Below are positions 21,103-33,635 of a stretch of DNA of 64,000 nt, piece by piece. Numbering within the stretch: position 1 is the first letter of the stretch; every line of letters begins with the position of its first letter. Source of the DNA: Platanthera guangdongensis (Eukaryota > Streptophyta > Magnoliopsida > Asparagales > Orchidaceae); contig CM077162.1 in assembly GCA_039583875.1 (NCBI GenBank), forward strand, positions 66,585,259-66,649,258, given 5' to 3'. Made by a program: the position numbers and the translations under genes. The notes under the pieces were generated by a model. The model saw nothing but the letters and a program-made list of their open reading frames with translations, ran no database searches and was not told the DNA's origin.

Positions 21103-23290
21103 TGTTAACCCAGAAATCGGCGATGCTTCCCAAGGTGGCCAGCTGGCTAGTCGCGACCCTTAGATTATCCCTTTCGATCGCGACAAGTCCCAGCGTAGGC
21201 AGACAGTTTTCCTTGTCCGCCTAGGTCTCCTAGCAACCGCATGCCCTGCGGGACGGCGGGCTATTCCCATGGCTCACCCTCGCGGGACATGCGGTTAGGT
21301 ACGCTAATCATGCAGTGCTTTTCCTTGCATTAGTCCGCCAACAATACCCCTAGGAGCGGCCTCCTAGTCCGCCCAAGGGGCGGCAGCCCCCTGCCGCCGT
21401 CCGCCGAGGCCGCCCACTAGGGCCGTCATCCCTGTTGCCCGAGGGGTGGCAGCCTCCTGCCGCCGTCCGCCGAGGCCACCCACCAGGGGTGGCCTCTGAC
21501 TGCCAGGCCGCCACCCGGGGCGGCCTTTGCCCGCCAGCCGGGCGGATTCCCCCCGAATCCGCCTAGGCCGCCCGCTAGGGTTCGGCCCCGGCTTACGCCG
21601 GGCGAACTCCTCCCGGAGTCCGCCCAGGCCGCCCGCTAGGGGGCGGCCCCAGCTTCCGCCGGGCGGACTCCTCCCAGAGTCCGCCCAGGCCGCCCCTAGG
21701 GGGCGGCCCCGGCTTCCGCCGGCGCGGACTCCACCCGGAGTCCGCCCGGGCCGCCCGCTAGGGGCGGCCCCGGCTTCCGCCGGGCGGACTCCACTCGGAG
21801 TACGCCCGGGACGTCCTCTAGGGGGTGGCCCCGGCTTCCGCCGGCGGACTCCACCCGGAGTCCGCCCGGCCGCCCGCTAGGGGCGGCCCCGGCTTCCGCC
21901 AGGCGGACTCCACCCGGAGTCCGCTCGGGCTGCCCGCTAGGGGGCGGCCCCGGCTTCCGCCGGGCAGACTCCACCTGGAGTCTGCCCGTGCCGCCCGCTA
22001 GGGGGCGGCCTCGGCTTCCGCCGGGCGGACTCCTCCCAGATTCCGCCCAGGCCACCGGCAAGGGGCGGGGCCCGGCCTGCCGGGCGGACTCCACCCGGAG
22101 TCCGCCCAGGCCGCCCGCTAGGGGGCGGCCTCCGGCCTGCCGGGCAGACTCCTCCCGGAGTCCGCCCAGGCCACCCGCTAGGGGACAGCCTCTAGTTCTC
22201 TCCGGGGCCTCCTGCAGCTTGCTTCACCGGCCAAGGTGGCGGACTCAAATTTCCAGTCCGCGGAGTTCGTGCAGGTCGTCATGCTGACGTCACTGGGCCC
22301 CGCTTCAGAAGATCCTTCCCTGGGCCTATAAATAGCCCCTGGTGCCTCTCATTCGGGGACCCCGAAGTTGGAAACAAGTCTTGACAGCAGACCCTGCGGA
22401 CTCCGTTTTCCCAGTCCGCGCAGTCCATCATCAGCCTTCCAGCAAGCTCTGCGGACTCCATTTTCCAGACCGCGCAGTCCGTCATCAGCCTTCCAGCAAG
22501 CTCTGCGGACTCAGATTTCCTGTCCGCGCAGTCCTCCACAGCTCTCCAACAGCTTGGCAGCAGACTCTGCAGACTCAGTTTTCCAGTCCTCCAGCAGCTG
22601 GGAGACTCTTTTACTTAGTCTCTGGCAGCTTCTCCTCTCTGCTTTCTGGCAATTTCTCCTCCCTTAGCCGCCAGCTTCTCTTTGTACCCCTTTAGTGATT
22701 TGTTGTAAAGGTGTACTTGTAAGCTTGTAATCTCTAGCTATTAATCAAAGGAAAGCCCGTCGCAAGAGTGACATTTAGGCCGCGGCGGGCGAAGTGTGTT
22801 GTTGTCGCTGCTGGAGGCCCCCTCTTCTCTTCTCCTGCTTCTCTGCTCAGCAAGCCTTGCTTCTCTGCTCAGCAAGCCTTGCTCCTCTGCTCAGCAAGCC
22901 TTGCTCCTCTGCTCAGCAAGCATTGCTCCTCTGCTCAGCAAACCTTGCTCCTCCGCGCAGCAAGCCTTGCCCTCAGCTCAGCTCAGCTCTTCTCGGCAAC
23001 CAACCTGCGAGTGCAACCGTTGCGGTTACTATCTGCTCGACCGCTCCTGGTCTCCCTCCTCTTCCTCTCCCGATCAACCCTCTCTGTTGATCAAGGCACG
23101 CCTCTTCTCTCAAGCCTCTCCCCTACCCCTGCAACCCTCCTTGAACAAGTTGTTTGCTCACCTCTCGAGCACTCAGAAGCTTCCTTCTCCTCTCCCCTCA
23201 TAACCTTCTCCTTCCTCCTCACCTAGCCTGTGAGGCCAAACACCCCCTCGGTGTTAGCTGTGCCCCCGGTGCCGTTTCCGCGCATCAACA
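21103..23290 (+). repeat. 5' LTR of B2
   Basis: About 2.19 kb. The GC-rich hairpin array spans about 21525-22190, a TATA box is at 22325-22334, and the 22-bp CTGCTCAGCAAGCC repeats are at 22850-22975. The end GCGCATCAACA is followed by TTTTGGTGCGG, where the primer site should be; I cannot name its tRNA. Confidence 0.92.
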
Positions 23291-23369
23291 GTTTTGGTGC
23301 GGTGAGCGTGGACGCCAGCTCACGCGCAGCCCTTCAGATCAGAACAGGCAGTGAAAGAAACAATTAACC

Positions 23370-25016
23370 ATGTCAGATCATCAATCAGCCGAGAACCATG
23401 CTCCAAGTCCCAGTGAAGATCCTCTCTAGGAAGCCTTTGAGCAGTTGTGCCGTGAGAATGCTCAACAGTTCCAGGCTATCAACAAAGTTCTTGCTGCGAT
23501 AACACAACGATTGGACGCTCATCCAGCGGTAGCTCTAGCTGCTCCAATCAACCCAACACCAACATCAGAGCACCAACAAGCTTATTCTCAAGCTTGCCCG
23601 CCGTTCTATCCTCCGTACACCCCAACCTTTCCGCAAGGGACTGCAGCTCCTTTGCGAACTCAAGATGAAGAGTTTGCTGCTCGCCATAACTTCTTTCGGG
23701 AAGCAGCCCGGGGAAGTCCTGCTAGAGTTCTCAATTTTCAGGGAAGTCATCCCTACCCTTCAGCTCCTGCCTTTGCTCCTCCTGCAACAACTTTTACTTG
23801 TTATCCTCATGCTCCTTTTGCAGCTGCAGCTGATGCTCCTTTCTTTCCCTATGCTGTAGGAGAGCAAGAAGAACCTTCACCATTCGCAGAAAATGTTCGC
23901 CATGAGCCTACTCCAGCAAACTTCAGAGAGCCTCGACTACCAATCTACACTGGAGAGACAGATCCAGTAAAGCACCTCCAAGCTTTTGAGTCAGCCGTTA
24001 ATCTCAAAACTCTTTCAGATGCAACCAAGTGCAAGCTCCTTGTCACCTCCTTTGATGGGCAAGTGAGAGACTGGTTCTATGGCCTTCGTCCTCACTCCAT
24101 CACTTCCTTCCTTGATCTTCGAAGGGAGTTTCTTCACAGATTCTCTACATCAAACAAGAGAAAGGGCGGTCCTGAAGCCCTCTTTGAGATCAAGCAGCAC
24201 GGAAATGAGACTTGGTCTCAGTTCGTTGATCGATTCCAAAGAGAGATTTTGGACATCGAAGTTACTGATCAATAAATGTACCGAGTGGCTCTTATCCATG
24301 GTCTTCATGAAGGGCCGCTCAAATTTGAAGCCAATGTCCGTGCTCCAAGGACATATAAAGATTTGATTGCTCTAGCCAACTCATATATCCGAGGCGAAAA
24401 GAGCAATCTAGGCTTCGTCTCCAAGCTTTTATCCGAGGAGGATCTCTCTCGCAAGCAACCTCCAAGGTCTCCTCACAATCACTTCCCAACTCACTCAAAG
24501 AAAGAGAGAAGGATTCATCGCCATCGATATTCCTTCCCGAGCCGTGATCATGCTCAAGACCCATTGCTGCCGCTAGCTCCGTCTTTGCAAACAGCAGCAG
24601 TTCAACAACAACAGGACAGCGACTTGCATGAGTCTAATCTCGACGACGTCGTGCAAGAAGTAATACAGATCATGAAAGATAGGGCAAACTTCAAGAAGCC
24701 CTATCGACCAGCAGATCAAAGATCTAGGGGTTCAGAACCCTACTGCGAATTTCACAAAGAACCAGGTCACCTAACAGAGGACTGCCGAGCATTCCGGCAG
24801 CTTGTGCAAAGGATGCTCCGGCAGGGAAAGATGCATGACCTACTTCCTAAAGAAGAACGCCCTGATCCAGCAACTTCAAAGGGCAAAGAACTTGTAGACG
24901 CTCCTTGCTACTCAAGAGGAGTGAACCAAGTCACAGAGCCTCCTCTACTCGTTGTTAACCCAGCCGTCGAATGCTTTGATGCCAATGATGAAGGTGTGCT
25001 TGGAAGGCTGTTCTGA
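23370..25016 (+). pseudogene. gag: Tat-like gag of B2 (two in-frame stops)
   Basis: One frame of about 549 codons from ATG at 23370 to TGA at 25014. The N-terminal third is Pro/Gln/Ala-rich. The capsid-type region follows (23930-24420: PIYTGETDPVKHLQAFE, VRDWFYGLRPHSI, FLDLRREFLHRF). A C-terminal zinc-finger-like motif lies near 24740 (CEFHKEPGHLTEDC), followed by LVQRMLRQGK; this layout is that of Tat-lineage Gag. Only two stops interrupt it, TAG near 23427 and TAA at 24273, and each could come from a Gln codon by one C-to-T change. No protease follows. This is the best preserved gag in the window and was probably the family's only gene product. Confidence 0.85.
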
Positions 25017-26617
25017 GCAAGCGATGGACTTCACAGTCCTCCAAAGCTCCTAGCGAGCCCCATGGGTCATCTCGACCCTTGCTCTCTCTCTCTCTTCAAA
25101 CATTTTCATTTCATCAAACACTTCTCAGTGTTCATTTCTTGCTTTTCTACAAAGCTTTTTATCAGGGATCTTATATTGACACAGTTCCCTTCTTGTGTTG
25201 CTCCTTCCTCTCTGCTCTCTCTCTAAGGATCGGTACGCCAATAAGATATCACCGAGCCTGAAACGTTCCCTCCGTAGATTGTTCTCGCATAACCGCTGCG
25301 ACCACATATGGCGGGAGTATACCCATGCGTGCAGTGGGAGCAGTTCAATCGCGGGAATGGGCTTCGGGTCTCGGATCCTGGCCGGCAACTGACACAGAGT
25401 GTGTGCTATGGGAGCCCCATGTGTTAGCTCTGCTGTGCTTTGCTTAGGATACATTACAGTCATGATGATCTTTGCTTGACAAGCAATGACGACCAAGAGT
25501 AGCCTTGTTTCTTCGATCATCACCTAACTGTAATCGTTGAACACTCCGGTATCCTCGATCCGTGCCTTCTCGGGTTCTCACAACTCCACTGATCAGTACA
25601 CAGACAAGCTAGGCCTCTTGGCGCAACCCGTCTCGTTGATCAGTGATGCTTGTACCCAAGGCAAGAGAGCGTTCCTTCTAGCGGTCCTTCTCAGGATCTT
25701 TCCCTTGCTTTTCTCTTTTGTGCCCTCCTTGAGGATGCGCGACCAGCCCTCTTTGAGCAGGACCATACACGGGATGATTTTCTCAGGCCAGTGATGCATA
25801 AGGCCCACGAGGAACACCTGTGGCAGCATTCAACCTTCTTTAGTCATTCCGAGTATGGACCTCCTTTTCTTTTTTCCCCTCCTTGAGGATGCGCGGCCAG
25901 CCCGCTTTGGGTAGGACTATACTCGGGATGATTTTTTCGGGCAAGTGATGCATAAGGCCCACCGGGAACACCTGTGGCAGCATTCAACCCTCTTTAGTCA
26001 TTCCGAGTGTAGACCTCCTTTTCTCTCTTCCCTCCTTTCACAGGTGAACAGGTTAATCCAACCTACCAAAAGGATTTCCAGCAATCACTTTCCTTATGCT
26101 CATCTCATATACTTTGCCTGCTCAAGCTCTATCATATGGAGATTCACAGAGCTACTCATTATTCTTGTCAAAATCTAATGGCATCAAACATTAATCGAAT
26201 CATATCAACAGTTTGGTGCTCAAATGCTATCAGCCCTGCTACTGCAATCCAGTTAAACGCTCAGTTTATTGATCTCGGTTTCATGACAAAGTGTTCATCA
26301 TGCATTTTTCTTGCTACTTGGTCATATCGGCCTTATCTCATCAACCTTCATAGGTTATCTCAACAATTCTAGTGCGGTTATCCTCGTGTCTTGATTGCTT
26401 CTAATCTCTCTCCTCACAGAGGTTAGCAAACGCTTGCAAGCCCTCTCCACAGGTACTTACAAGCTCCTTTCATATGAATATTGTCTGCTTCTAACTTTTC
26501 TCTTTGTAGAGAACAACAGACACCTGCAATCCTCATCCAGGTACTTGCAGTTTAAATCATTATTTTATCTTTGCTGCTCACTTTTCACTTTGCAGTGGTT
26601 AGCAGACGTCTGCAAGT
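25017..26617 (+). other. B2 internal non-coding region, first part
   Basis: Similar to B1 14012-15580. It carries the same tandem duplication of about 150 bp (25726-25870 and 25880-26030) and the first splice-like units (donors near 26452 and 26540). It ends at the solo LTR insertion. Confidence 0.75.
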
Positions 26618-28202
26618 TGAAAGTCCACCTAGTGTCAACTATCTTCACCTATGGGGGGGGGGGGGGGGGAATAGGTGACGTGCAGCATTTTTGCGGAATT
26701 TAAAATTGTACCTGCACAAGAAAACAAAACACCACAGCACAGAAGGTACACAAGCAATTTATAGTGGTTCCCCGATTTGGGTACATCCACTTTCCCCCTT
26801 CGACCTATCTCCCAACAAGGGACGACTCGGTCTCTTTACCAACAGGATTGAAATCCAATCCTTGCACTATCGGAAGGAACCCTTCCACACGTAGGAGTCA
26901 ACACTCCCACAACACGGGTTGCACCCAACCCTTACAACTAGGAAACAACGTTCTTTTACAACAAAAATAAACTAGAATGTACAAGAAATACAAACTACGT
27001 TTGGAGACTACGGTGTCCCTCTTCGTAGACGACATGTTCTTGAAGTCCACTAAGAGTCCACAACCCTAGATCTCTCTTGGAGAGAATCTCCCCGGAACCG
27101 GCGGCGGCAAGATGGGCGGCGGCTTGGTTCATGGGATCGGCGGCGACAACGATGTGCGGCTGCTGTACTTTGGAGATCCAAACTTCGTAGCAAAGCAAGC
27201 TAGGTCTTCCAACGGTCACACTAGGATCAGTCGTCTCGATCGATTCGGACGGGGAAGGTTTTCCCGATCAACAAATCAAGAGACAAGAGATCTCCGGTTA
27301 GACACGTGAGACGCTAAGCTTGGCTAAGATTCTATCGACCGGAGATCTGGAAGAAACCATGATCAAGACCGGCGATCAACTCTCTCAAGCGGCGACGGCG
27401 GCGGCGGAGCGGAACTCGCGATCTAGGTTACGTCGCGGCCCGTGTTTCGTCTTTTTCTCCGGGTTCTTTACTGTTCAAAAATATGCCTGTATTTATACTG
27501 TAGACAACTTCAAGATGACCGTTGTGGGTCTCACAAGAAGAAACCCTAAATCCGGTTCAAAATAGTGCCAGCGGCAGAATCCGGTTCAGGGGGTTCCAGA
27601 AAATCGTCTAAGGCAAAATCGGAGAGAATCGAAGGTGATTCTCGACGAATCAGCGAGAATCAGTTAGTGATTCTCGCCGAATCACTTGATGATTCTCGAC
27701 GAATATTACTTGGCCATGATCTGCTCAACGATGGGTTTGACGAGAATCACTAGTGATTCTCGCCGAATCTTACTTGGCACCGCTTTGAGGTAGCCGGATA
27801 GAGTCAGCGAGAATCACTAATGATTCTCGACGATTCGGCGAGAATCACTTGGTGATTCTCGTCGATTTATACTTAGACGAATTTTCGTCTTTCCACCCAA
27901 GAGCTACTCCTTGACCCATCCTTGCTCCTTGTCTGCTCTTGCCTTAACACATCCCTATACTTGAAAGTAAGTGCACTCCAATAGAGAGAGTACACGTAGG
28001 CCAACACATTGATCTGCTCAACGAGGGATTACGTTGTGCAGACCCGTATATATTGACCTACTGCACCCTGACATTGGTGTGCACTTAGCGTGGAATAACT
28101 GCAAGCACAACTTGAAATATTTTATCAAATACATTGTGAATTCATCTTAGCTTGACAAGTGGCTTCCTCAAATCCAGGTAATTGTGGATACAATACCCAA
28201 CA
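26618..28202 (-). mobile_element. SIRE-type solo LTR inside B2
   Basis: TGAAAGTCC...CCAACA, flanked by CAAGT at 26613-26617 and 28203-28207. B1 shows the corresponding uninterrupted site. It has the poly-G block (about 26647-26664) and GGGTACATCCACTTTCC on the plus strand, so it is in minus orientation. Positions 27590-27870 hold many copies of GATTCTCG(A/C)CGAAT, a subfamily form of the TCGTCGA words in the other LTRs. Confidence 0.9.
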
Positions 28203-28207
28203 CAAGT

Positions 28208-28605
28208 CATATTCAGGTACTTGCAGCTTATCTTTATATACAATATCTGCCTCTAACTCTCTTCTTGCAGAGATCACCGACACTTGCAAGATCCACTCAG
28301 GTACTTGCAAGTTAGTATGCCTTTCTGTTTTCCTCACTTTTGTTTTGCAAAACTTAATGGAAGACACGCCTTCTTCGTTTTGCAAAAGCAAAATCAGGTA
28401 CACACTCGATGTACCACCAATACATGCTTACCCTAATTTTCCTCTTGCAGGAAAATAGACAGGAAACACCAAGCTTGTAAGGAGAGTCTTCAGGTTCTAT
28501 CTCTACTTGCCTCTCCTTCCCTTTCCTTTGGGGGTGGATCACGATTTTCGTGGGTCTCCAACTTTTTCGAAGTTCCCTTCGGAACTTGAAAAAGTGCGGG
28601 GATTA
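28208..28605 (+). other. B2 internal non-coding region, second part
   Basis: Continues the splice-like array with fewer units than B1 (donors near 28217, 28299 and 28396, acceptors near 28270 and 28450), then the pre-LTR block with the weak purine tract AAAAAGTGCGGGGA. Confidence 0.75.
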
Positions 28606-30744
28606 TGTTAACCCAGAAATCAGCGATCCTTCCCAAGATGGCCAGCTGGCTAGTCGCGACCCTTAGATTCTCCCTTTCGATCGCGACAACTCCCGGCGTA
28701 TGCGAACAATTTTCCTTGTCCGCCTAGGTCTCCTGGCAACCGCATGCCATGCGGGACGGCGGGCTATTCCCATGGATCACCCTCGCGGGACATGCGGTCA
28801 GGTCCGCTAATCGTGCAATGCTTTTCCTTGCAGGAGTCCGCCAAAAGCACCCCCAGGAGCGGCCTCCTACTCCGCCCAAGGGGCGGCGGCCTCCTGCCGC
28901 CGTCCGCCGTGGCCGCCCACCAGGGGCGGCCTCCCTGTCGCCCGAGGGGTGGCGGCCTCCTGCCGCCGTCCGCCGAAGCCACCCACCATGGGTGGCCTCT
29001 GACTGCCAGGCCGCCCACCCAGGGTGGCCTCTGCCCGCCAGCTGGGCGGATTCCCCCCGGAATCCGCCCAGGCCGCCCGCTAGGGGGCGGCCCCAGCTTC
29101 CGCCCAGGCCGCCAGCTAGGGGGCGGCCCCGGCTTCCGCCGGGCGGACTCCTCCCAGAGTCCGCCCAGGCCGCCCGCTAGGGGGCGGCCCCGGCTTCCGC
29201 CGGGCGGACTCCACCCAGGCCGCCCGCTAGGGGGAGGCCCCGGCTTCCGCCGGGCGGACTCCACCTGGAGTCCGCCCGGGCCGCCCGCTAGGGGGCGGCC
29301 CCGGCTTCCGTCGGGCGGATTCCACCCGGAGTCCACCCGGGCCGCCCGCTAGGGGGCGGCCCCGGCTTCCGCCGGGCGGACTCCACCCGGAGTCCGCCCG
29401 GGCCGACCGCTAGGGGGCGGCCCCGGCTTCCGCAGGGCGGACTCCTCCCGGCGTCCGCCCAGGCCGCCCGCAAGTGGGCGGCCCGGCCTGCCTGGCGGAC
29501 TCCACAAGGAGTCCGCCTAGGCTGCCCGCTAGGGGGCGGCCTACGGCCTGCCGGGCGGACTCCTCCCGGAGTCTGCCCAGGCCGCCCGCTAGGGGACGAC
29601 CTCCAGTTCTCTCCGGGTCCTCCTGCAGCTTGCTTCACCGGCCAAGGTGGCAGACTCAAATTTCCAGTCCGCGGAGTCCACGCAGGTCGTCATGCTGACG
29701 TCACTGGGCCCCGCTTCAGAAGATCCTTCCCCGGGCCTATAAATAGCCCCTAGTGCCTCTCATTTGGGGACCCGAAGGTGGAAACAAGTCTTGACAGCAG
29801 ACCCTGGGGACTCCATTTTCCCAGTCCGCGCAGTCCGTCATCAGCCTTCCAGCAAGCTCTGCGGACTCTATTTTACAGTCCACACAGTCCGTCATCAGCC
29901 TTCCAGCAAGCTCTGCGTACTCAGATTTCCTGTCCGCGCAGTCCTCCACAGCTCTCCAGCAGCTTGTCAGCAGACTCTGCAGACTCAGTTTTCCAGTCCT
30001 CCAGTAGCTGGCAGACTCTTTTACTTAGTCTCTGGCAGCTTCTCCTCTCTGCTTTCTAGCAATTTCTTCTCCCTTAGCCGCCAGCTTCTCCTTGTACCCC
30101 TTTAGTGATTTGTTGTAAAGGTGTACTTGTAAGCTTGTAATCTCTAGCTATTAATCAAAGGAAAGCCCGTCGCAAGAGTGGCATTTAGGCCGCGGCGGGC
30201 GAAGTGTGTTGTTGCCGCTGCTGGCGGCCCCCTCTTCTCTTCTCCTGCTTCTCTGCTCAGCAAGCCTTACTTCTCTGCTCAGCAAGCCTTGCTCCTCTGC
30301 TCAGCAAGCCTTGCTCCTCTGCTCAGCAAGCCTTGCTCCTCTGCTCAGCAATCCTTGCTCCTCTGCTCAGCAAGCCTTACTCCTCTGCTCAGCAAGCCTT
30401 GCTTCTCTGCGCAGCACACCTTGCCCTCAGCTCAGCTCAGCTCTTCTCGGCAACCAACCTGCGAGTGCAACCATTGTGGTTACTGTCTGCTCGGCCGATC
30501 CTCGTCTCCCTCCTCTTCCTCTCTTGATCAACCCTCTATGTTGATCAAGGCACGCCTCTTCTCTCAAGCCTCTCCCCTACCCCCGCAGCCCTCCTTGAAC
30601 AAGTTGTTTGCTCACCTCTCGAGCACTCAGAAGCTTCCTTCTCCTATCCCCCCGCAACCTTCTCCTTCCTCCTCACCTAGCCTGTGAGGCCAAACACCCC
30701 ATCGGTGTTAGCTGTGCCCCCGATACCGTTTCCGCGCATCAACA
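28606..30744 (+). repeat. 3' LTR of B2
   Basis: About 2.14 kb, with the same order as the 5' LTR: hairpin array (about 29040-29600), TATA box (29736), 22-bp array (30250-30420), end GCGCATCAACA. Confidence 0.92.
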
Positions 30745-31139
30745 AGGTTGGGTAACATAGCCTGGGACACGGGTGTTGTAACGTACCGAATCGCACTAGG
30801 CCCCTCGTACGTGTTTTTGAGTCAGGAGGGATGAATTTGGTTTGGGGGAGTGCTGATAACTGGGCAGCACATGTGAATAGGATTTGTATCACCCGAGTCA
30901 TTGGTCAACACTTTGGTGTCGAGGTGTTGACGCACTGGGTCAAGGTGTTGACGCAGTGTGTCGACACCCAGGTTGAGGTGTCGTACATGTTTTTGAGTCA
31001 GGAGGGTTGAATTGGGTTCGGGGGAGGCTGATAACTGGGCAGCACATGTGAATAGGATTTGTATCACCTGAGTCATTTGTCAACACTTTGGTGTCGAGGT
31101 GTTGACGCACTGGGTCAAGGTGTCGACACAGTGTGTCAA

Positions 31140-31445
31140 CATCCAGGTTGAGGTGTCGACACACTATTGTCGACACTGTGTGTCGACACTCGCAGTGTCA
31201 ACACACTGGAACCAGATGTCAACACAGTGTGTCGACACCCTGGGGTTGAGGTGTCGAAACAGTGGTGTCGACACCATGTGTGTGTCGACACACTGGAACC
31301 AGGTGTTGACACAGTGTGTCGACACCCCGATGTCGACACCGTGTGTCGACACATGCTGTGTTGACACACTGGAACCAGGTGTCGACACAGTGTGTCGAAA
31401 CCCAGATGTTGAGGTGTCGACACTCTGGTGTCGACACCATGATGC
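31140..31445. repeat. GTGTCGACAC-rich tandem region, 5' LTR of C
   Basis: The palindrome GTGTCGACAC recurs many times with spacers such as ACTGGAACCAGG (itself nearly palindromic). The counterpart in the 3' LTR is 44220-44575. ORFs across it are repeat translations. Confidence 0.85.
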
Positions 31446-31728
31446 AAGACACAGACCTACCTGTGTGTGTGAGTGTGTGAGACAAGTATGATACGGGTAG
31501 AGACACGGGCATGTCCCTACCCATGTGTCGTTGTGTCGAGTTAAGTCGAGGTGTATCCAGAGGAGGACACGGCCAGGGAACACGGCCGTATCATGTGGAC
31601 ACGGATTGGGACACGGGCGTTTCCCTACCCGTGTCGAATAATGAACTGACACTGAAAACCGCTGTAATGCTTCGCGCAAGCAGGACACGGGCAGGGACAC
31701 GGGCATGTCCCTACCCGTGTCACTTTTC

Positions 31729-31737
31729 ATATATAAG
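31729..31737 (+). promoter_or_regulatory. TATA box of element C 5' LTR
   Basis: CATATATAAGGGG, conserved in the 3' LTR near 44863. It lies downstream of a cluster of GACACGGG(C/A)(A/G)TGTC motifs and about 135 bp before the exon-1 ATG. Confidence 0.65.
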
Positions 31738-31867
31738 GGGAAGAGAAAACCGTAGCCGTTTTCACTCATCATTCCAGCCACTTTTCCTGAGAGAAATTTC
31801 TGTAGAGATGGAAAATTGCTGGAGCAAGTCCAAGAGGAGGTGAACCGCCGCCGCCGTGGAAAAGAAG

Positions 31868-31927
31868 ATGCCGCCGAGAAGAGTTACACGATCTATGACC
31901 GGAAATAGTGGAAATGCCGGAAATGAG
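31868..31927 (+). CDS. gag: Candidate gag exon 1 in the 5' LTR of C
   Basis: Twenty codons without a stop, from ATG to GAG: MPPRRVTRSM followed by a Gly/Asn/Ala stretch. N-termini of the type MPPRR are common in Gag proteins of Ty3/gypsy elements of plants. The 3' LTR copy (45004-45063) ends at a good donor, GAG/GTGAGC; in this copy the donor has become GCGAGC. The exon ends in phase 0. A TATA box lies about 135 bp upstream. The link to the gag exon downstream is inference. No other coding role is evident. Confidence 0.55.
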
Positions 31928-33635
31928 GCGAGCTTCCTCCCCTCTCCCTTGGTGCTAGATCTGCAGTTATCTAGGCGAGATGTCGACTCAAAAGAGTCTA
32001 GACTTGCGAGATGGTGATTTCTCTAGGAAGAGGCCATCCTAGGGCTTGTGATCTAGGGCTAGTTGTGTCTTCAAGCTCTCCAACCTTCTATGCGAAGATG
32101 GAGGATGGTTTCGTGAAGAGTAAAGGCCTCACGAGGGTGAATAAGGAAGGAGGAATTTCTTGTGTGATTTTGGAAGACCGACTCGAGGAGGAAGATGAAC
32201 CGATGCTGTTCATTCCTCTTTAAGATGCGTGCAGAATCGGTGTTCTGTGCGCAGCGATCTCCTTGGTCATTTTCTGATGTGATATGGCCAGATCTGGGCT
32301 TTCGACTAAACACGAAAGTTGAAGCCCATGAAAATACCTTTCCAACGAGTAGTTGCATACCTTCATGCGAAGTCTGTAGCCACATGAAAGTCTGGACAAA
32401 TATGACGTCCAATAAATCCTACATGCAGAAATTGTGTTCTGTACGCAGCGGATTTCAAGGCTGATTTCAAGTATGATACCTTTGAATATTGGTTGTGGTA
32501 TGAACATAAACATTGTAGCTCATGGAAAGACGTTTCCATCGAGGGGTTACACGCCTTCACCAGATTCGTATAGCTCCGGGAATCGCCGGTTGAATTTGCT
32601 GTCCAGATTTATTCTGCACTGAAATTCTGGATTTTTATATAATATGGATTTGGATTTGGTGGAATCAATGTTGCAAACTAACTCAAGATTTTGGCGAACT
32701 ATTTTATGTTAACCACCGTAGTGCTATGAATGATGAAGATTATTAATTGGATTTCATATAACTGAATTGTGAAGCAAGCTTATTTAAATGAAATGACTAG
32801 ATACAAATTGGTAGATTATTATTTATGTGCATCATGCTTGTAATATGTTGAAATCATTTGGAATAACAAATAGAAGGATAAACCATGGTCATGAGTATGT
32901 ATGATGGTTAGAATGAAATGTAGTAGTCCAATACTTAGAGTGTAGTCTCCATACGGGTAGTATTTTGGAGGGATGTAAGTGCGGCGTTGGCCGTCACTAG
33001 TTGAGTTAATGTTGAAATGAGTTATAGATAGATGGTTGGGCTTCATCCTCGGTGTCTATGTCCCGGGGATCCTTCTGTGCTGTGTGGATGGTTGGAAAGT
33101 GTCCTCGTGCTTACTTTCGAGGCCCCTTCCATGCCACGGTGTTGTGTAATTTGCATGTTGTGTGAGTCGACACGCGGTGTCGTAATCCTGGGTTAAGGAT
33201 AGTGTGGCAGGTCTATGGGCTCGCCGATCGTCACACTGACGGTAGTTGACAGTTAGACTTTGGGAGGTTGGGCTTGGTCCTCGGTGTCTACGTCCTGGGG
33301 CTCCTTCCATGACAGGTGAATGGTTGGGCTTGGTCCTCGTACTTACTTTCGAGGCTCTTTCCGGGTAACACAAGGTCAGTTCGGGGCTTGGTCCTCAGTG
33401 CACATCTACCCGAAGCTCCCACAGGGCCATAGTACGCATGGGCTTCACTGTTGTGTTCTTAGCATTGAGGCGTACAAAGGCCTAGGTGAAGTTGTGTGGA
33501 TACCCGCCTAGTAGTAGAGATGCCCGCTCTACTGTCACCGCCTGGCCACGACGGCTGACGCCTGAGAGGTTAGCTACCTGCTCGAATAGTGGGAACTATA
33601 GTCTATGTCGGCATAACAATTGCATGTGTGTGATC

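Larger units (their letters stand above)
21103..30744 (+). mobile_element. Element B2: gag-only Tat-like Ty3/gypsy element
   Basis: TGTTAACCCAG to GCGCATCAACA, flanked by AGGTT at 21098-21102 and 30745-30749. Order: 5' LTR, gag, long non-coding region, 3' LTR. There is no pol, so it is non-autonomous. The internal region is interrupted by a SIRE-type solo LTR. Confidence 0.93.

Noticed and set aside
23291..23310. Primer binding site of B2 (TTTTGGTGCGGTGAGCG)
   Set aside because: The place is right, but I cannot match it to a tRNA with confidence, so it is not listed as a feature.
31164..31781. Cys/His/Thr-rich ORFs on both strands in the LTR of C (also 44110-44864)
   Set aside because: Translations of GTGTCGACAC repeats.
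31808..31843. Short upstream ORF before exon 1 of C
   Set aside because: The ATG is present only in the 5' LTR copy and not in the 3' LTR copy, so it is likely a chance mutation.
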